Assembly (NCBI GenBank): GCA_964423195.1
Contig: CAYRDY010000007.1
Location: 1-42,051, forward strand
DNA from: CAKRHR01 sp964423195
GTDB taxonomy: Bacteria > Bacillota > Clostridia > Lachnospirales > Lachnospiraceae
DNA: 42,051 nt
Direction: 5' to 3'
In this document: one piece after another, positions 17,281 through 25,854 of the stretch
How the letters are laid out: each line of letters begins with the position of its first letter
How positions within the stretch are numbered: position 1 is the first letter of the stretch
Notes under the pieces: model-generated
What the model was told of the DNA's origin: nothing
Seen by the model: the letters and a program-made list of their open reading frames with translations, nothing else
Database searches by the model: none
Position numbers and translations under genes: made by a program

Positions 17281-17360
17281 GCCGCCTGAGAGCGGCAAAA
17301 TGGCGTAGGTTTGGAAGTAAACTTCCAAATCTATCTTGATGACACACTTAAAGTGCGTCA
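17281..17360 (+). repeat. Three consecutive hairpins before ruvA
   Basis: GCCGC/GCGGC (17281-17285 and 17292-17296); TTTGGAAGT/ACTTCCAAA (17310-17318 and 17321-17329), a perfect palindrome with a 2-nt centre; and TGACACACTT/AAGTGCGTCA (17340-17349 and 17351-17360) with one mismatch. The last ends 2 nt before the ruvA ribosome site. None has a T-run. Confidence 0.65.
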
Positions 17361-17374
17361 AGAAAGGTGAAAAA

Positions 17375-17983
17375 ATGATTGCATATATCAAGGGCGAATT
17401 GACTGAGACGAATGAAAACGGCATTGTGGTGGAGTCCGGAAATATCGGCTACGCGATCGCAGTGCCGGTGACAGTGCTTGAGCAAATGCCGCCGCTGGGC
17501 TCGCCGGTCAAGATCTATACCTATCTGTATGTGCGCGAGGGCATTCTGGATCTCTACGGTTTTCTCTCCAAAGACGATCTCAATATTTTCCGGCTGCTCC
17601 TGGGCGTCAGCGGTATCGGTCCCAAGGGCGCCTTGGGCATTTTATCGGCGATCACCCCGGATGACCTGCGCTTTGCCGTCCTCTCCGGCGACGCGAAGAC
17701 CATCTCAAGGGCGCCGGGCATCGGCAGCAAGACCGCTCAGCGCCTGATCATTGACCTGAAGGACAAGCTCAGTCTGGAGGACGCCTTTGAGTCCAAATAT
17801 GAACATCAGCGTTCCGGCCGTCAGACTTTCTCCGGCGGGAGAAATGAGGCGGTGCTGGCATTGACCGCGCTTGGCTACAGTCAGGCGGAGGCGCTCAGGG
17901 CTGTGTCCGATTCCGGTGCGACGGATGAGATGAGCAGTGATGAGGTGTTGAAGCTGGCACTCAAAAGGATGGTCACTTCCTAG
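17375..17983 (+). CDS. ruvA: Holliday junction branch migration protein RuvA
   Basis: RuvA binds four-way DNA junctions as a tetramer and loads RuvB for branch migration in recombination repair. It has 202 residues, the normal length. The N-terminal OB domain starts MIAYIKGELTE. Two helix-hairpin-helix motifs are visible, LLGVSGIGPKGALGIL and APGIGSKTAQRLIIDL. The C-terminal RuvB-contacting domain (EAVLALTALGYSQAEALRAV) is separated by a flexible linker. ATG 17375 is the start, with AAAGGTGA (17363-17370) 4 nt before it. An in-frame ATG at 17336 falls in the leader hairpins. ruvB follows after 113 nt. Confidence 0.96.
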   Translation: MIAYIKGELTETNENGIVVESGNIGYAIAVPVTVLEQMPPLGSPVKIYTYLYVREGILDLYGFLSKDDLNIFRLLLGVSGIGPKGALGILSAITPDDLRFAVLSGDAKTISRAPGIGSKTAQRLIIDLKDKLSLEDAFESKYEHQRSGRQTFSGGRNEAVLALTALGYSQAEALRAVSDSGATDEMSSDEVLKLALKRMVTS

Positions 17984-18096
17984 GACTTCACCGGAGCCGA
18001 CACGGAGTGCCCGGCGGTTGCCTGCGCGGCACCGAGGGGCAGAATCCGGCGGATAGGACTTTAAATAAAAATGTATGATTTTAAGGGGCGTCAGTC

Positions 18097-19092
18097 ATGA
18101 ATCAGCGTGTGATCACAACAGAATTGGTCGAGGAAGATATCTCGATAGAGAATCATCTGCGGCCCAGACTTCTGAAAGACTATATCGGACAGCAGGCGTT
18201 AAAGGATGAACTGAGAGTTTATATCGATGCGGCAAAGCAGCGCGAGGAGCCGCTGGATCATGTGCTGTTTTACGGGCCGCCGGGGTTGGGCAAGACAACG
18301 CTCGCCATGATCATCGCCAACGAGATGAATGTGCACCTCAAGGTGACGAGCGGGCCGGCCATCGAGAAGCCCGGTGAGATCGCGGCGATCTTAAACAATC
18401 TCTCTGAGGGCGACGTCCTGTTTATCGATGAGATTCACCGCATGAACCGTCAGGTGGAGGAGGTGCTGTATCCGGCGATGGAGGATTTCGCCATTGACAT
18501 TATGATCGGAAAGGGCGCGACGGCGCGGTCGGTACGCCTGGATTTGCCGCGCTTCACGCTGGTGGGCGCGACGACGAGGGCGGGGCTTTTGACGGCACCG
18601 CTGAGGGATCGCTTCGGCGTGGTCAGACGGCTGGAATTTTACACGCCGGAGGAGCTCTGCCGCATTATTCTCCGGTCGGCAAGCGTGCTGGGCGTTGAGG
18701 TGGAGCCTGAAGGGGCAATGGAGCTTGCCAGGCGCTCGCGCGGCACGCCGCGGCTGGCCAACCGGCTGCTGAAGCGGGTTCGCGATTTTGCCCAGATCAA
18801 GTTTGACGGGAGAGTGACCAGAGAGGCGGCGGAATATGCCCTTGACCTTTTGGAGGTTGACAAGCTGGGGCTTGATCAGGTCGACCGAAAGCTGCTCCTG
18901 CTGATCATTGACAAGTTTGACGGAGGCCCGGTCGGCCTGGATACGCTGGCGGCGGCTATCGGCGAAGACGCCGTCACGATCGAGGATGTCTATGAGCCCT
19001 ACCTTCTGCAGAACGGACTTTTGATGCGCACGCCGAGAGGCCGGATGGCAACCGCGCAGGCCTATGAGCATTTTCACAGGCAGCTGCTGTGA
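18097..19092 (+). CDS. ruvB: Holliday junction branch migration helicase RuvB
   Basis: RuvB is the AAA+ hexameric motor that drives branch migration with RuvA. It has 331 residues, normal for the family. The N-terminus ends in LRPRLLKDYIGQ. Walker A is YGPPGLGKTT and Walker B is LFIDEIHRM. Sensor 1 is LVGATTRAG, and the RuvB-specific RGTPRLANRLLKRVRDFAQ covers the sensor 2 region. The C-terminal winged helix contains GPVGLDTLAAAIGED and RTPRGR. AAGGGG lies about 8 nt before ATG 18097. Confidence 0.97.
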   Translation: MNQRVITTELVEEDISIENHLRPRLLKDYIGQQALKDELRVYIDAAKQREEPLDHVLFYGPPGLGKTTLAMIIANEMNVHLKVTSGPAIEKPGEIAAILNNLSEGDVLFIDEIHRMNRQVEEVLYPAMEDFAIDIMIGKGATARSVRLDLPRFTLVGATTRAGLLTAPLRDRFGVVRRLEFYTPEELCRIILRSASVLGVEVEPEGAMELARRSRGTPRLANRLLKRVRDFAQIKFDGRVTREAAEYALDLLEVDKLGLDQVDRKLLLLIIDKFDGGPVGLDTLAAAIGEDAVTIEDVYEPYLLQNGLLMRTPRGRMATAQAYEHFHRQLL

Positions 19093-19098
19093 TTTTTG

Positions 19099-19127
19099 TT
19101 GCACTTTCAATTTTGATGGTTTATAAT
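19099..19127 (+). promoter_or_regulatory. Promoter of zapA
   Basis: TTGCAC (19099-19104), a 17-bp spacer and a perfect TATAAT (19122-19127). An 8-bp stem (TCATACTT/AAGTATGA, 19137-19157) lies at the expected start of the transcript. Confidence 0.65.
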
Positions 19128-19196
19128 GATTTCAGGTCATACTTCGGACAAGTATGAAGTGTTGCGTTATAGTTCTAAATGTAGGAGGATGTTTTG

Positions 19197-19598
19197 ATGT
19201 CATCAAAAACGGATATACAGGTAGTCATTGGCGGCAAAGTGTATACTTTGAGCGGTTATGAGAGTGAGGCCTATCTGCAGAAGATTGCGCTTTATATAAA
19301 CAATAAACTGGCGGAGCTCAACAGCATGCCGAATTTTAAGCGCCTGAATTCGGATATGCAAAAGATTCTTGTCGAGCTGAATCTGGCTGACGACTATTAC
19401 AAGGCGAAAAAGCAGATCGAGGCCCTGGAGTCTGATATCGAAGAGAAGGACAAGGTCGAATACGATTTAAAGCATGAGCTGATCGCCGCCCAGATTCGTC
19501 AGGAGGAAGCCGAGAGGGAAGTCGAGCGTTTGAGAGCGGAGAACAATGAACTTCAAAAACAGATTGTGAAGCTGGAAACAAAAGCCGGCAATAAATGA
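19197..19598 (+). CDS. zapA: Cell division protein ZapA
   Basis: ZapA binds FtsZ and bundles its filaments at the division site. This 133-residue protein has the family N-terminal domain (TDIQVVIGGKVYTLSGYESEAYLQKIALYINNKL) and a long C-terminal coiled coil (about residues 65-130) rich in Glu, Lys and Leu. It is somewhat longer than the E. coli protein. ATG 19197 is the start, with AGGAGG (19183-19188) 8 nt upstream. An in-frame TTG at 19194 is less likely. It has its own promoter and lies two genes before the SEDS/PBP pair, which suits a role in wall synthesis and division. Confidence 0.9.
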   Translation: MSSKTDIQVVIGGKVYTLSGYESEAYLQKIALYINNKLAELNSMPNFKRLNSDMQKILVELNLADDYYKAKKQIEALESDIEEKDKVEYDLKHELIAAQIRQEEAEREVERLRAENNELQKQIVKLETKAGNK

Positions 19599-19607
19599 CG
19601 ATGTGTG

Positions 19608-19636
19608 CTGCGTGTCTGTAGGATGCGCAGCATATT
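19608..19636 (+). terminator. Weak terminator after zapA
   Basis: TGCTGCG can pair with CGCAGCA across this segment, followed by TATTCTATTT. The T-run is broken, so termination would be partial. Confidence 0.35.
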
Positions 19637-19644
19637 CTATTTAT

Positions 19645-19727
19645 GCGCGGCACACGCGTGCGTCAGCCGATGCTGTGCGCGACAGACGCGTGCGCCAACC
19701 GGAAGCTGTGCGCGGCAGACGGGATGC
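19645..19727. repeat. Imperfect direct repeats between zapA and the U32 gene
   Basis: Units at 19645-19676, 19677-19709 and a partial unit at 19710-19727 begin GCGCGGCACACGCGTGCG, GCGCGACAGACGCGTGCG and GCGCGGCAGACGGGATGC. Each full unit ends in GCTGT. The rest of the 241-bp spacer shows no convincing gene. Confidence 0.65.
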
Positions 19728-19839
19728 ATCCCAAAAGTGGCGCAGAGCAGCTCGGTGATAAGCGCCAGATGCCGCACGCGGTTTTGTGGTCTTGCGCAGC
19801 GGGCGATGGAATTTCTCCTGACGGAAATACGGAGGTCCT

Positions 19840-22218
19840 ATGGTTTCGAGATGTAAAAATAAAGTGGAGATCCTCGCGCCATGCGGGAGCGCAGAGAGCG
19901 TCGACGCGGCGCTCAACTGCGGCGCGGATGCGGTCTACATCGGCGGAGAGCTGTTTGGCGCCCGCGCCTATGCGTCAAATCCTGACAGCGGGCGTCTGAT
20001 CGAGCTGCTCGATGAGGTTCATCTGCGCGGGAAAAAGATGTATCTGACCGTGAATACGCTGCTCAAGGAGGACGAACTGACGGGTCGGCTGATCGACTAT
20101 CTAAGTCCATTCTACGCCCACGGCCTGGACGCTGTGATCGTGCAGGATTTTGGCGTGATGTCCGCGGTGAGGCGCGCTTTTCCGGAGATGGCGATCCATG
20201 CCAGCACTCAGATGACAGTGGTCTCGGCGGCCGCTGCAGAGATGCTTCAGAATATCGCGGGCATCCGCCGCGTCGTCCTGGCGCGGGAGCTGTCATTGAA
20301 TGAAATTAAAAAAATCAGAGCGGCCTGCGATATCGAGATTGAGACATTCGTCCACGGCGCCCTGTGCTACTGCTATTCCGGTCAGTGCCTGATGAGCAGT
20401 ATGATCGGCGGCCGCAGCGGAAACCGCGGCCGCTGTGCCCAGCCTTGCCGGCTGACCTATCAGTTTTATGCGAACGGCAATCTTTCGGGAAAGGGTGCCG
20501 AGGGATGTCTGCTCAGTCCCAAGGATATCTGCGCGATCCGTCTGATTCCGGAGCTTGTCGGCGCCGGTATCGATTCCTTTAAGATCGAGGGACGGATGAA
20601 ACCGCCGGAATACACGGCATTTGTGACCGCCATGTACAGAAAGTATACGGATCTGTATTTCGAGACGGGTGACGAGGGCTTCGTTGTGGATGAGGATGAT
20701 CTGAGGGCGCTCGGCGAGCTATACAGCCGCGGCGGATTCTCGGAGGGCTATTACCGGCAGCACAATGGCAGACAGATGATTTCCGTAAAAAAGCCGAATT
20801 ACAGCACACGGCGCACCGAGCAGTTTGACGGGATCAAGGCGATGCTTAAAACCCCTCAGTATAAAGAAAAAATTAATGCTCAGTTAAGAATTTGTAAAGA
20901 TTTGCCTGTTAGAATGACGGTGACATATGATGATCTGACGGTCACTGTGACGGGTGCCGTGGCCGTGGCCGCGCTCAGGCGGCCGATCACGGAGGCGGAT
21001 GTCAGGCGGCAGATCGCGAGAACCGGCAACACGCCATATATCTTTGATCCGCTGGAGATTGAGATGGCGCCGGATGTTTTTGTGCCTGTGTCAGCCCTGA
21101 ATCGTCTGCGGCGCGACGCGGTTTTGGCCCTACAGGATAAGATTCTGGAAAAACACCGGAGAAGGGGACCTTTGGAGACCAGCGGCGCAGCTAATGCCAT
21201 CGGAGCCGTTTCAGTGCAGCGTACATGTGGTGCCTTGGCGGATTGGTCTACCGGCGCGGCTAATGCCAGCGTCGTCGCCCCGGTGAGATGCGCCGGCAAA
21301 ATGTCTGGGATGCCGGCCCTTGCCGTTTTGTTTGAGGATGTGCAGAAAATACCCGCTGTGATCTCAAATGCTTATGTGTCTGTCATCTACGGGGAATATC
21401 TGTCGGTTCGTCAGATGGGCGAGGAGAGACTGCGCGAGATGATCCGCCGGATTCACGGCGCGGGAAAGCGCTTTTTTCTGGCCATGCCGCATATGCTGCG
21501 GGACGATGGCTATATTGATAAGGAGGCGCTGTACCGGACGGCGCTGATGGCGGACGGCGCGCTGGTGCGCAATCTAGAAAGCCTTCTGCTGCTTAGGTCA
21601 CGCGGCTATTTAGAGAGAGTGATTGCCGACGCAAGAATTTATACCTGGAACCGGGCCGCGGCCGATTTTGTCCGAGCGCTGGGCGCGGACGTGCTGACAG
21701 TCCCTGAGGAACTGAATTTCAGAGAACTTTGCGGGCGCGGCTGCGACGGTGAGGAGATGATCGTCTACGGCTGCAGGCCGCTGATGATTTCCGCGCAGTG
21801 CCTTGTCAAAACCGCGGGTGGGCGCTGCGGGCGTCGAGGCGAAAATCAATTCCGTGCCAGTGAACGAAGCGGCGGGGCGGGCGAGAGCCGGGAAACCGCC
21901 GAGCGCCGTGCGGGTGATTTAGACGGCTGGGGGACACATCTTCTGAGGGACCGGACCGGCCGCTACATGAGGGTTGTATCGCACTGCGAGGGATGTTATC
22001 ATCTGATATATAACAGTCAGACACTTGATCTGTCCGGTGAGATCGAAAAGATTCTCCGGCTCTCTTTGGGCAGTCTGCGGCTGGAGTTTACCGGCGAGCG
22101 CGCGGAAGAGATCACGGAGGTGCTGAATCGCTATTGCGGGGTCCTGTTTGAGGGACGCGCATCGGAGGGAACCGTCGGACATTTCACCAGAGGGCACTGG
22201 AACAGAGGCGTGGAGTAA
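19840..22218 (+). CDS. Peptidase U32-family protein with C-terminal DUF3656-like region
   Basis: A 792-residue member of the U32 family. The start VEILAPCGSAESVDAALNCGADAVYIGG is typical. The U32 signature is ETFVHGALCYCYSGQCLMSS, followed by GNRGRCAQPCRL. IDSFKIEGRMKPPEY is the third conserved block. Characterised relatives are RNA hydroxylases rather than proteases: TrhP acts on tRNA and RlhA on 23S rRNA. The length and the long C-terminal half fit the RlhA-like branch, which is inference. The C-terminal Cys block (QCLVKTAGGRCGRR ... HCEGCYHLIYNSQTLDL) is interrupted by about 35 Gly/Arg/Glu-rich residues. A second low-complexity insert with two GAANA repeats lies near residues 448-475. GGAGG lies 4 nt before ATG 19840. 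Confidence 0.85.
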   Translation: MVSRCKNKVEILAPCGSAESVDAALNCGADAVYIGGELFGARAYASNPDSGRLIELLDEVHLRGKKMYLTVNTLLKEDELTGRLIDYLSPFYAHGLDAVIVQDFGVMSAVRRAFPEMAIHASTQMTVVSAAAAEMLQNIAGIRRVVLARELSLNEIKKIRAACDIEIETFVHGALCYCYSGQCLMSSMIGGRSGNRGRCAQPCRLTYQFYANGNLSGKGAEGCLLSPKDICAIRLIPELVGAGIDSFKIEGRMKPPEYTAFVTAMYRKYTDLYFETGDEGFVVDEDDLRALGELYSRGGFSEGYYRQHNGRQMISVKKPNYSTRRTEQFDGIKAMLKTPQYKEKINAQLRICKDLPVRMTVTYDDLTVTVTGAVAVAALRRPITEADVRRQIARTGNTPYIFDPLEIEMAPDVFVPVSALNRLRRDAVLALQDKILEKHRRRGPLETSGAANAIGAVSVQRTCGALADWSTGAANASVVAPVRCAGKMSGMPALAVLFEDVQKIPAVISNAYVSVIYGEYLSVRQMGEERLREMIRRIHGAGKRFFLAMPHMLRDDGYIDKEALYRTALMADGALVRNLESLLLLRSRGYLERVIADARIYTWNRAAADFVRALGADVLTVPEELNFRELCGRGCDGEEMIVYGCRPLMISAQCLVKTAGGRCGRRGENQFRASERSGGAGESRETAERRAGDLDGWGTHLLRDRTGRYMRVVSHCEGCYHLIYNSQTLDLSGEIEKILRLSLGSLRLEFTGERAEEITEVLNRYCGVLFEGRASEGTVGHFTRGHWNRGVE

Positions 22219-22223
22219 GAGAT

Positions 22224-23567
22224 ATGCTGAATATATTGACACAGATTTCAAAATATTTGATCGTGATACTGGCAGCCATATATGCCATGAAATGTTTTAC
22301 GGTATTCAGGGCAAAATATGATTTTGACAGGGGGTCCGTCTATACGGTTCAAAATGTGCTGATGTTCCTGATCCATTTCATATGTTACGCGCTGATCTTC
22401 CTGAACACGAGGGACAATCGGGTAATCTATTTCTACCTGATGCAGGTCGTGCTGTTTATCTGCACGCTTGCGTTTTACAGATTTATGTACAGGAAGGCCT
22501 CGCGCCTGATCATCAACAATATGTGTTTTCTGATGATGATCGGCTTTGTGGAACTCAGCCGTCTGGACAGCAGTGATTATCCGGTTGTCCGTCAGTTTGT
22601 GATCGCGGTCGTCTCCGTGCTGATCTCGCTGGCCGTGCCGGTCATTGTGGAGAAGAGCGCGTTCTTAAAGCGGCTGGGTCCGGTTTACGGCATTTTAGGC
22701 ATTATCCTGATTGTTTCGGTATTTATCCCGACAATCGGCGTCGACCTAAACGGTGCCACCGGATGGATATCGATCGGCCCGATCTCCCTTCAGCCGTCCG
22801 AGCTCGCAAAAATTGTCTTTGTATTTTTTATTGCCGCCATGCTCTGCCGGCGGACGGATTTTAAGTATGTCGTTGTCATATCCGCCTGTGCAGCGGTCTA
22901 TGTGCTCATATTGGTGGCGGCCAAGGATCTGGGTGCGGCGCTGATCTTTTTTGCCGTCTATATCGTGATGCTCTATATCGCCAGCGGAAGGCTGGTCTAT
23001 TTGGGACTTGGTTTCGGCGGACTGGCGGCTGCCGCGGCTGCCGCATATAAACTGTTTGCGCATGTGCGCGTGCGCGTGGCTGCATGGCTCCATCCGTGGT
23101 CGGATTATGAGGTGACAACCTACCAGATCGCCCAGTCCCTGTTTGCCATCAGCACGGGCGGGTGGTTTGGCACAGGACTGTATCGCGGGATGCCGGAAAT
23201 TACGCCGATCGTCGGCAGCGACTTTATTTTTTCAGCGATTGTCGAGGAGATGGGCGCGCTGTTCGGCGTCTGCCTGCTTCTGGTCTATATTAGCTGCCTG
23301 GTGATGTTCTTCAATATCTCGCTGCGGATGACGGATCCGTTTTATAAGCTGCTGGCGATAGGCCTCAGCACCGCCTACGGTGTGCAGGTCATCCTCTGCG
23401 TGGGCGGTGTGGTCAAGTTTATCCCGCATACCGGCGTCACGCTGCCGCTCATCAGCTACGGCGGAAGTTCAATTTTGTCGACGATCCTGGTCTTTTCAGT
23501 CATACAGGGCTTATACCTGCTCAAACAGAAGGAGGTGCTTGAACGTGGCGAAGCGCAGCAGAGATAA
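22224..23567 (+). CDS. SEDS-family glycan polymerase (FtsW/RodA/SpoVE)
   Basis: An integral membrane peptidoglycan polymerase that works with a class B PBP. It has 447 residues and about ten hydrophobic segments. Family motifs are present: GATGWISIGPISLQPSELAKI, the functional aspartate in AAKDLGAALI, LHPWSDYEVTTYQIAQSLFAISTGGWFGTGL, FIFSAIVEEMG, and the C-terminal GVVKFIPHTGVTLPLISYGGSS. GGAG lies 8 nt before ATG 22224, which begins 5 nt after the U32 stop codon. The 3' end overlaps the PBP gene by 23 nt, so the two are translationally coupled. Whether it serves elongation, division or sporulation cannot be decided here. Confidence 0.92.
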   Translation: MLNILTQISKYLIVILAAIYAMKCFTVFRAKYDFDRGSVYTVQNVLMFLIHFICYALIFLNTRDNRVIYFYLMQVVLFICTLAFYRFMYRKASRLIINNMCFLMMIGFVELSRLDSSDYPVVRQFVIAVVSVLISLAVPVIVEKSAFLKRLGPVYGILGIILIVSVFIPTIGVDLNGATGWISIGPISLQPSELAKIVFVFFIAAMLCRRTDFKYVVVISACAAVYVLILVAAKDLGAALIFFAVYIVMLYIASGRLVYLGLGFGGLAAAAAAAYKLFAHVRVRVAAWLHPWSDYEVTTYQIAQSLFAISTGGWFGTGLYRGMPEITPIVGSDFIFSAIVEEMGALFGVCLLLVYISCLVMFFNISLRMTDPFYKLLAIGLSTAYGVQVILCVGGVVKFIPHTGVTLPLISYGGSSILSTILVFSVIQGLYLLKQKEVLERGEAQQR

Positions 23568-25221
23568 CTATGTGTCTGATGATTATGAGGACGCAATGAT
23601 CCACATGCCTCTGGATGAGAGCTATGACCCGGATGAGGTGGAGGACTATGACAACGACGACGATCGTTTTTGGGAGGGAAGTGCGGAAGATGCGGATACC
23701 AAAGAAATATATAAAGAAGATAGCGACGAATCGGACGCCGTCGATGAGAGCGATTTAAGGCGGCGAAAGACTGAGCGAAAGCAGCCGAGACGGGTCAAGA
23801 ATAAGAAAATCATGGGGATTCTCTATGGATTTCTGGCGGTCTTTCTGGTGATGATCGGCTATTTTATTTATTTTGACGTGATCGACAGCGAGGAGGCGCT
23901 CAGCAATCCCAATAATATCCGCGTGGCGAAGATGGCGGATACAGTCGTGAGAGGCAGAATCATGAGCGCGGACGGCGCGGTGCTGGCCGAGACACTGAAG
24001 GACGGAGAAGGAAACGAATACCGCAATTATCCGTATAACGAAATGTTCGCGCATGTCGTCGGTATGTCAAAGACCAACAGATCCGGCATCGAGGCTTCCG
24101 GCGAGTATTATCTGCTGACTTCGAGCATCAATCCACTGCGAAGAATTTACAATGAGATTCGGGGCGAGAAGAGCACCGGGGATGATGTCTGGACGACGCT
24201 TGACGCCGGATTGCAGGCCACGGCCAGCGCGGCGATCGGGACGAGGCAGGGCGCCGTGGTGGCGATGGAGCCGGGAACGGGCAGAGTCCTGTGCATGGTA
24301 TCCAAACCGGACTATAATCCCAATACACTGGCGCAGTCCTATGAATCGATCATAGCGGACGAGAACAGCAAAGTGCTTCTGAATCAGGCGACCAGCGGAA
24401 GATTTGCGCCCGGGTCGATATTTAAGCTGGTCACGGCACTCGAATATATCCGTGAATATCCAAATTATGACAATTACAGTTATCAGTGCAGCGGGAGCAT
24501 CACGCTGGCCAGCGATAACGGCAACGCCTCTCTGAGCTGCTACGGCGGGCGCGCTCACGGCCTGCAGGATCTGGACGCATCCTTCGTCAATTCCTGCAAC
24601 GCCTCGTTTGCCAATATCGGTCTGAATCTGGATATCGCCAAATTCGGCCGGCTCTGCGATTCGATGCTTTTCAACCGGGATCTGCCGACCGACATCGCGC
24701 ATGTCCGGAGTTCATTCGAGCTGGACGCGGACGCCAGTCAGTGGGAGGTCGGGGCAGCATCGATCGGACAGGGCAAGACCCAGATGACGCCGCTGCACGC
24801 GCTGATACTCACGAGTGCTGTCGCCAATGGCGGCGTGGTGATGAAACCTTACCTGATCGATTCCGTCAGAAATATCGGCGGCGCTGTGATCGAACGGTTT
24901 ACGCCGGAGAGCGGCGGCAGCCTGATGACGCCTGAGGAGGCGCAGATCCTGAAGGATATGATGAAAAATGTCGTCAGCCGGGGGACGGCGTCGTCACTCT
25001 CCGGCATGGGCGTGGAGATTGCCGGAAAGACAGGGACAGCCGAGGTGGAAAATGCCGGAAATAACGCGTGGTTTATCGGATTTGCGCCGGCGGATGCGCC
25101 GCAGATTGCCGTGTGCGTGCTGGTGACGGACACCAATTCGAGCAGCAGTGAATCTGCCGTGCCGATCGCCGGACAGGTTTTCTCGACATATTTTGCCGGC
25201 AGAGCCTCCGGAAATAAATAG
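23545..25221 (+). CDS. Penicillin-binding transpeptidase partnered with the SEDS protein
   Basis: A 558-residue class B type PBP that cross-links peptidoglycan. The cytoplasmic N-terminus is unusually acidic (about residues 8-75, rich in Asp, Glu and Tyr), then turns basic before one membrane helix (about residues 90-112). The transpeptidase domain has Ser291 and Lys294 in APGSIFKL (SxxK), Ser350-Cys-Asn352 (SxN), and Lys495-Thr-Gly497 (KTG). The pedestal region between helix and transpeptidase is short, as in PbpA-type proteins. The start is GTG 23545, with GGAGGTG (23531-23537) 7 nt before it, inside the end of the SEDS gene. A much longer open frame exists upstream but only as a shadow of that gene. 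Confidence 0.9.
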   Translation: MAKRSRDNYVSDDYEDAMIHMPLDESYDPDEVEDYDNDDDRFWEGSAEDADTKEIYKEDSDESDAVDESDLRRRKTERKQPRRVKNKKIMGILYGFLAVFLVMIGYFIYFDVIDSEEALSNPNNIRVAKMADTVVRGRIMSADGAVLAETLKDGEGNEYRNYPYNEMFAHVVGMSKTNRSGIEASGEYYLLTSSINPLRRIYNEIRGEKSTGDDVWTTLDAGLQATASAAIGTRQGAVVAMEPGTGRVLCMVSKPDYNPNTLAQSYESIIADENSKVLLNQATSGRFAPGSIFKLVTALEYIREYPNYDNYSYQCSGSITLASDNGNASLSCYGGRAHGLQDLDASFVNSCNASFANIGLNLDIAKFGRLCDSMLFNRDLPTDIAHVRSSFELDADASQWEVGAASIGQGKTQMTPLHALILTSAVANGGVVMKPYLIDSVRNIGGAVIERFTPESGGSLMTPEEAQILKDMMKNVVSRGTASSLSGMGVEIAGKTGTAEVENAGNNAWFIGFAPADAPQIAVCVLVTDTNSSSSESAVPIAGQVFSTYFAGRASGNK

Positions 25222-25240
25222 AATATTCTGGTATTTTCTA

Positions 25241-25269
25241 TTGTAATATTTGTAAAAAAACGGTATACT
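25241..25269 (+). promoter_or_regulatory. Promoter of the NUDIX gene
   Basis: TTGTAA (25241-25246), a 17-bp spacer and TATACT (25264-25269) in an AT-rich stretch, 47 bp before the start codon. Confidence 0.6.
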
Positions 25270-25315
25270 TATATCAAGTCGTGTTACACACCATAACTAT
25301 ACAGGAGGAATTGCA

Positions 25316-25768
25316 ATGATTGAAGCAACGAGCTGTGGCGGTGTGGTTATTTTCAGAGGAAAGATTCTTCTCTTGTATAAAAATTACAGAAATAAATACG
25401 AGGGTTGGGTATTACCGAAAGGTACTGTTGAAGAGGGCGAGGAATACAAAGAGACTGCTGTTCGTGAAGTCAGGGAAGAGACAGGCGTCGCGGCTTCCAT
25501 TATCAAATACGTGGGAATGAGCCAATATACATTTAACACTTCCAGCGATATGATCCTCAAGGATGTCCACTGGTATTTAATGATGTCGGACAGTTATTAC
25601 AGCAAGCCGCAGCGGGAGGAGTTTTTTGTGGATTCCGGATATTACAAATACCACGAAGCCTATCATCTACTGAAGTTTACAAATGAAAAACAGATTCTGG
25701 AAAGAGCCTATGGTGAATATATCGAATTGAAAAAAAGTAATCTGTGGGGCAGCAAAAAGTATTTCTAG
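25316..25768 (+). CDS. NUDIX hydrolase
   Basis: A 150-residue NUDIX protein that should hydrolyse a nucleoside diphosphate linked to another group. The NUDIX box is complete: GTVEEGEEYKETAVREVREE followed by TGV, matching Gx5Ex7REUxEExGU. The start MIEATSCGGVVIF and LPKGTVE fit the diadenosine-polyphosphate or small NUDIX type, but the substrate cannot be told. AGGAGG (25303-25308) lies 7 nt before the ATG. The gene is clearly more AT-rich than its neighbours and is a single-gene unit, with its own promoter and a strong terminator. Confidence 0.93.
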   Translation: MIEATSCGGVVIFRGKILLLYKNYRNKYEGWVLPKGTVEEGEEYKETAVREVREETGVAASIIKYVGMSQYTFNTSSDMILKDVHWYLMMSDSYYSKPQREEFFVDSGYYKYHEAYHLLKFTNEKQILERAYGEYIELKKSNLWGSKKYF

Positions 25769-25778
25769 CTCGATGAGG

Positions 25779-25803
25779 AACTCCTGACATGCAGGAGTTT
25801 TTT
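25779..25803 (+). terminator. Intrinsic terminator of the NUDIX gene
   Basis: AACTCCTG (25779-25786) pairs perfectly with CAGGAGTT (25792-25799) around a 5-nt loop, followed by a T-run to 25803. It begins 10 nt after the stop codon. Confidence 0.9.
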
Positions 25804-25854
25804 CATGACAGGCACACATTCGCACTTTTTGGGTGCGCGATAGGGAGTCATAAG

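Noticed and set aside
19605..19999. Overlapping short + frames in the zapA-U32 spacer
   Set aside because: Cys/Arg-rich translation of GC-rich repeats, no ribosome site, and overlap with the U32 gene start.
23380..23544. Longer PBP frame beginning inside the SEDS gene
   Set aside because: It is the out-of-frame shadow of the SEDS gene; GTG 23545 has a strong ribosome site.
25789..25854. Upstream ATG as start of the 403-residue protein
   Set aside because: It would place the start inside the NUDIX terminator and has no ribosome site; ATG 25855 has one.
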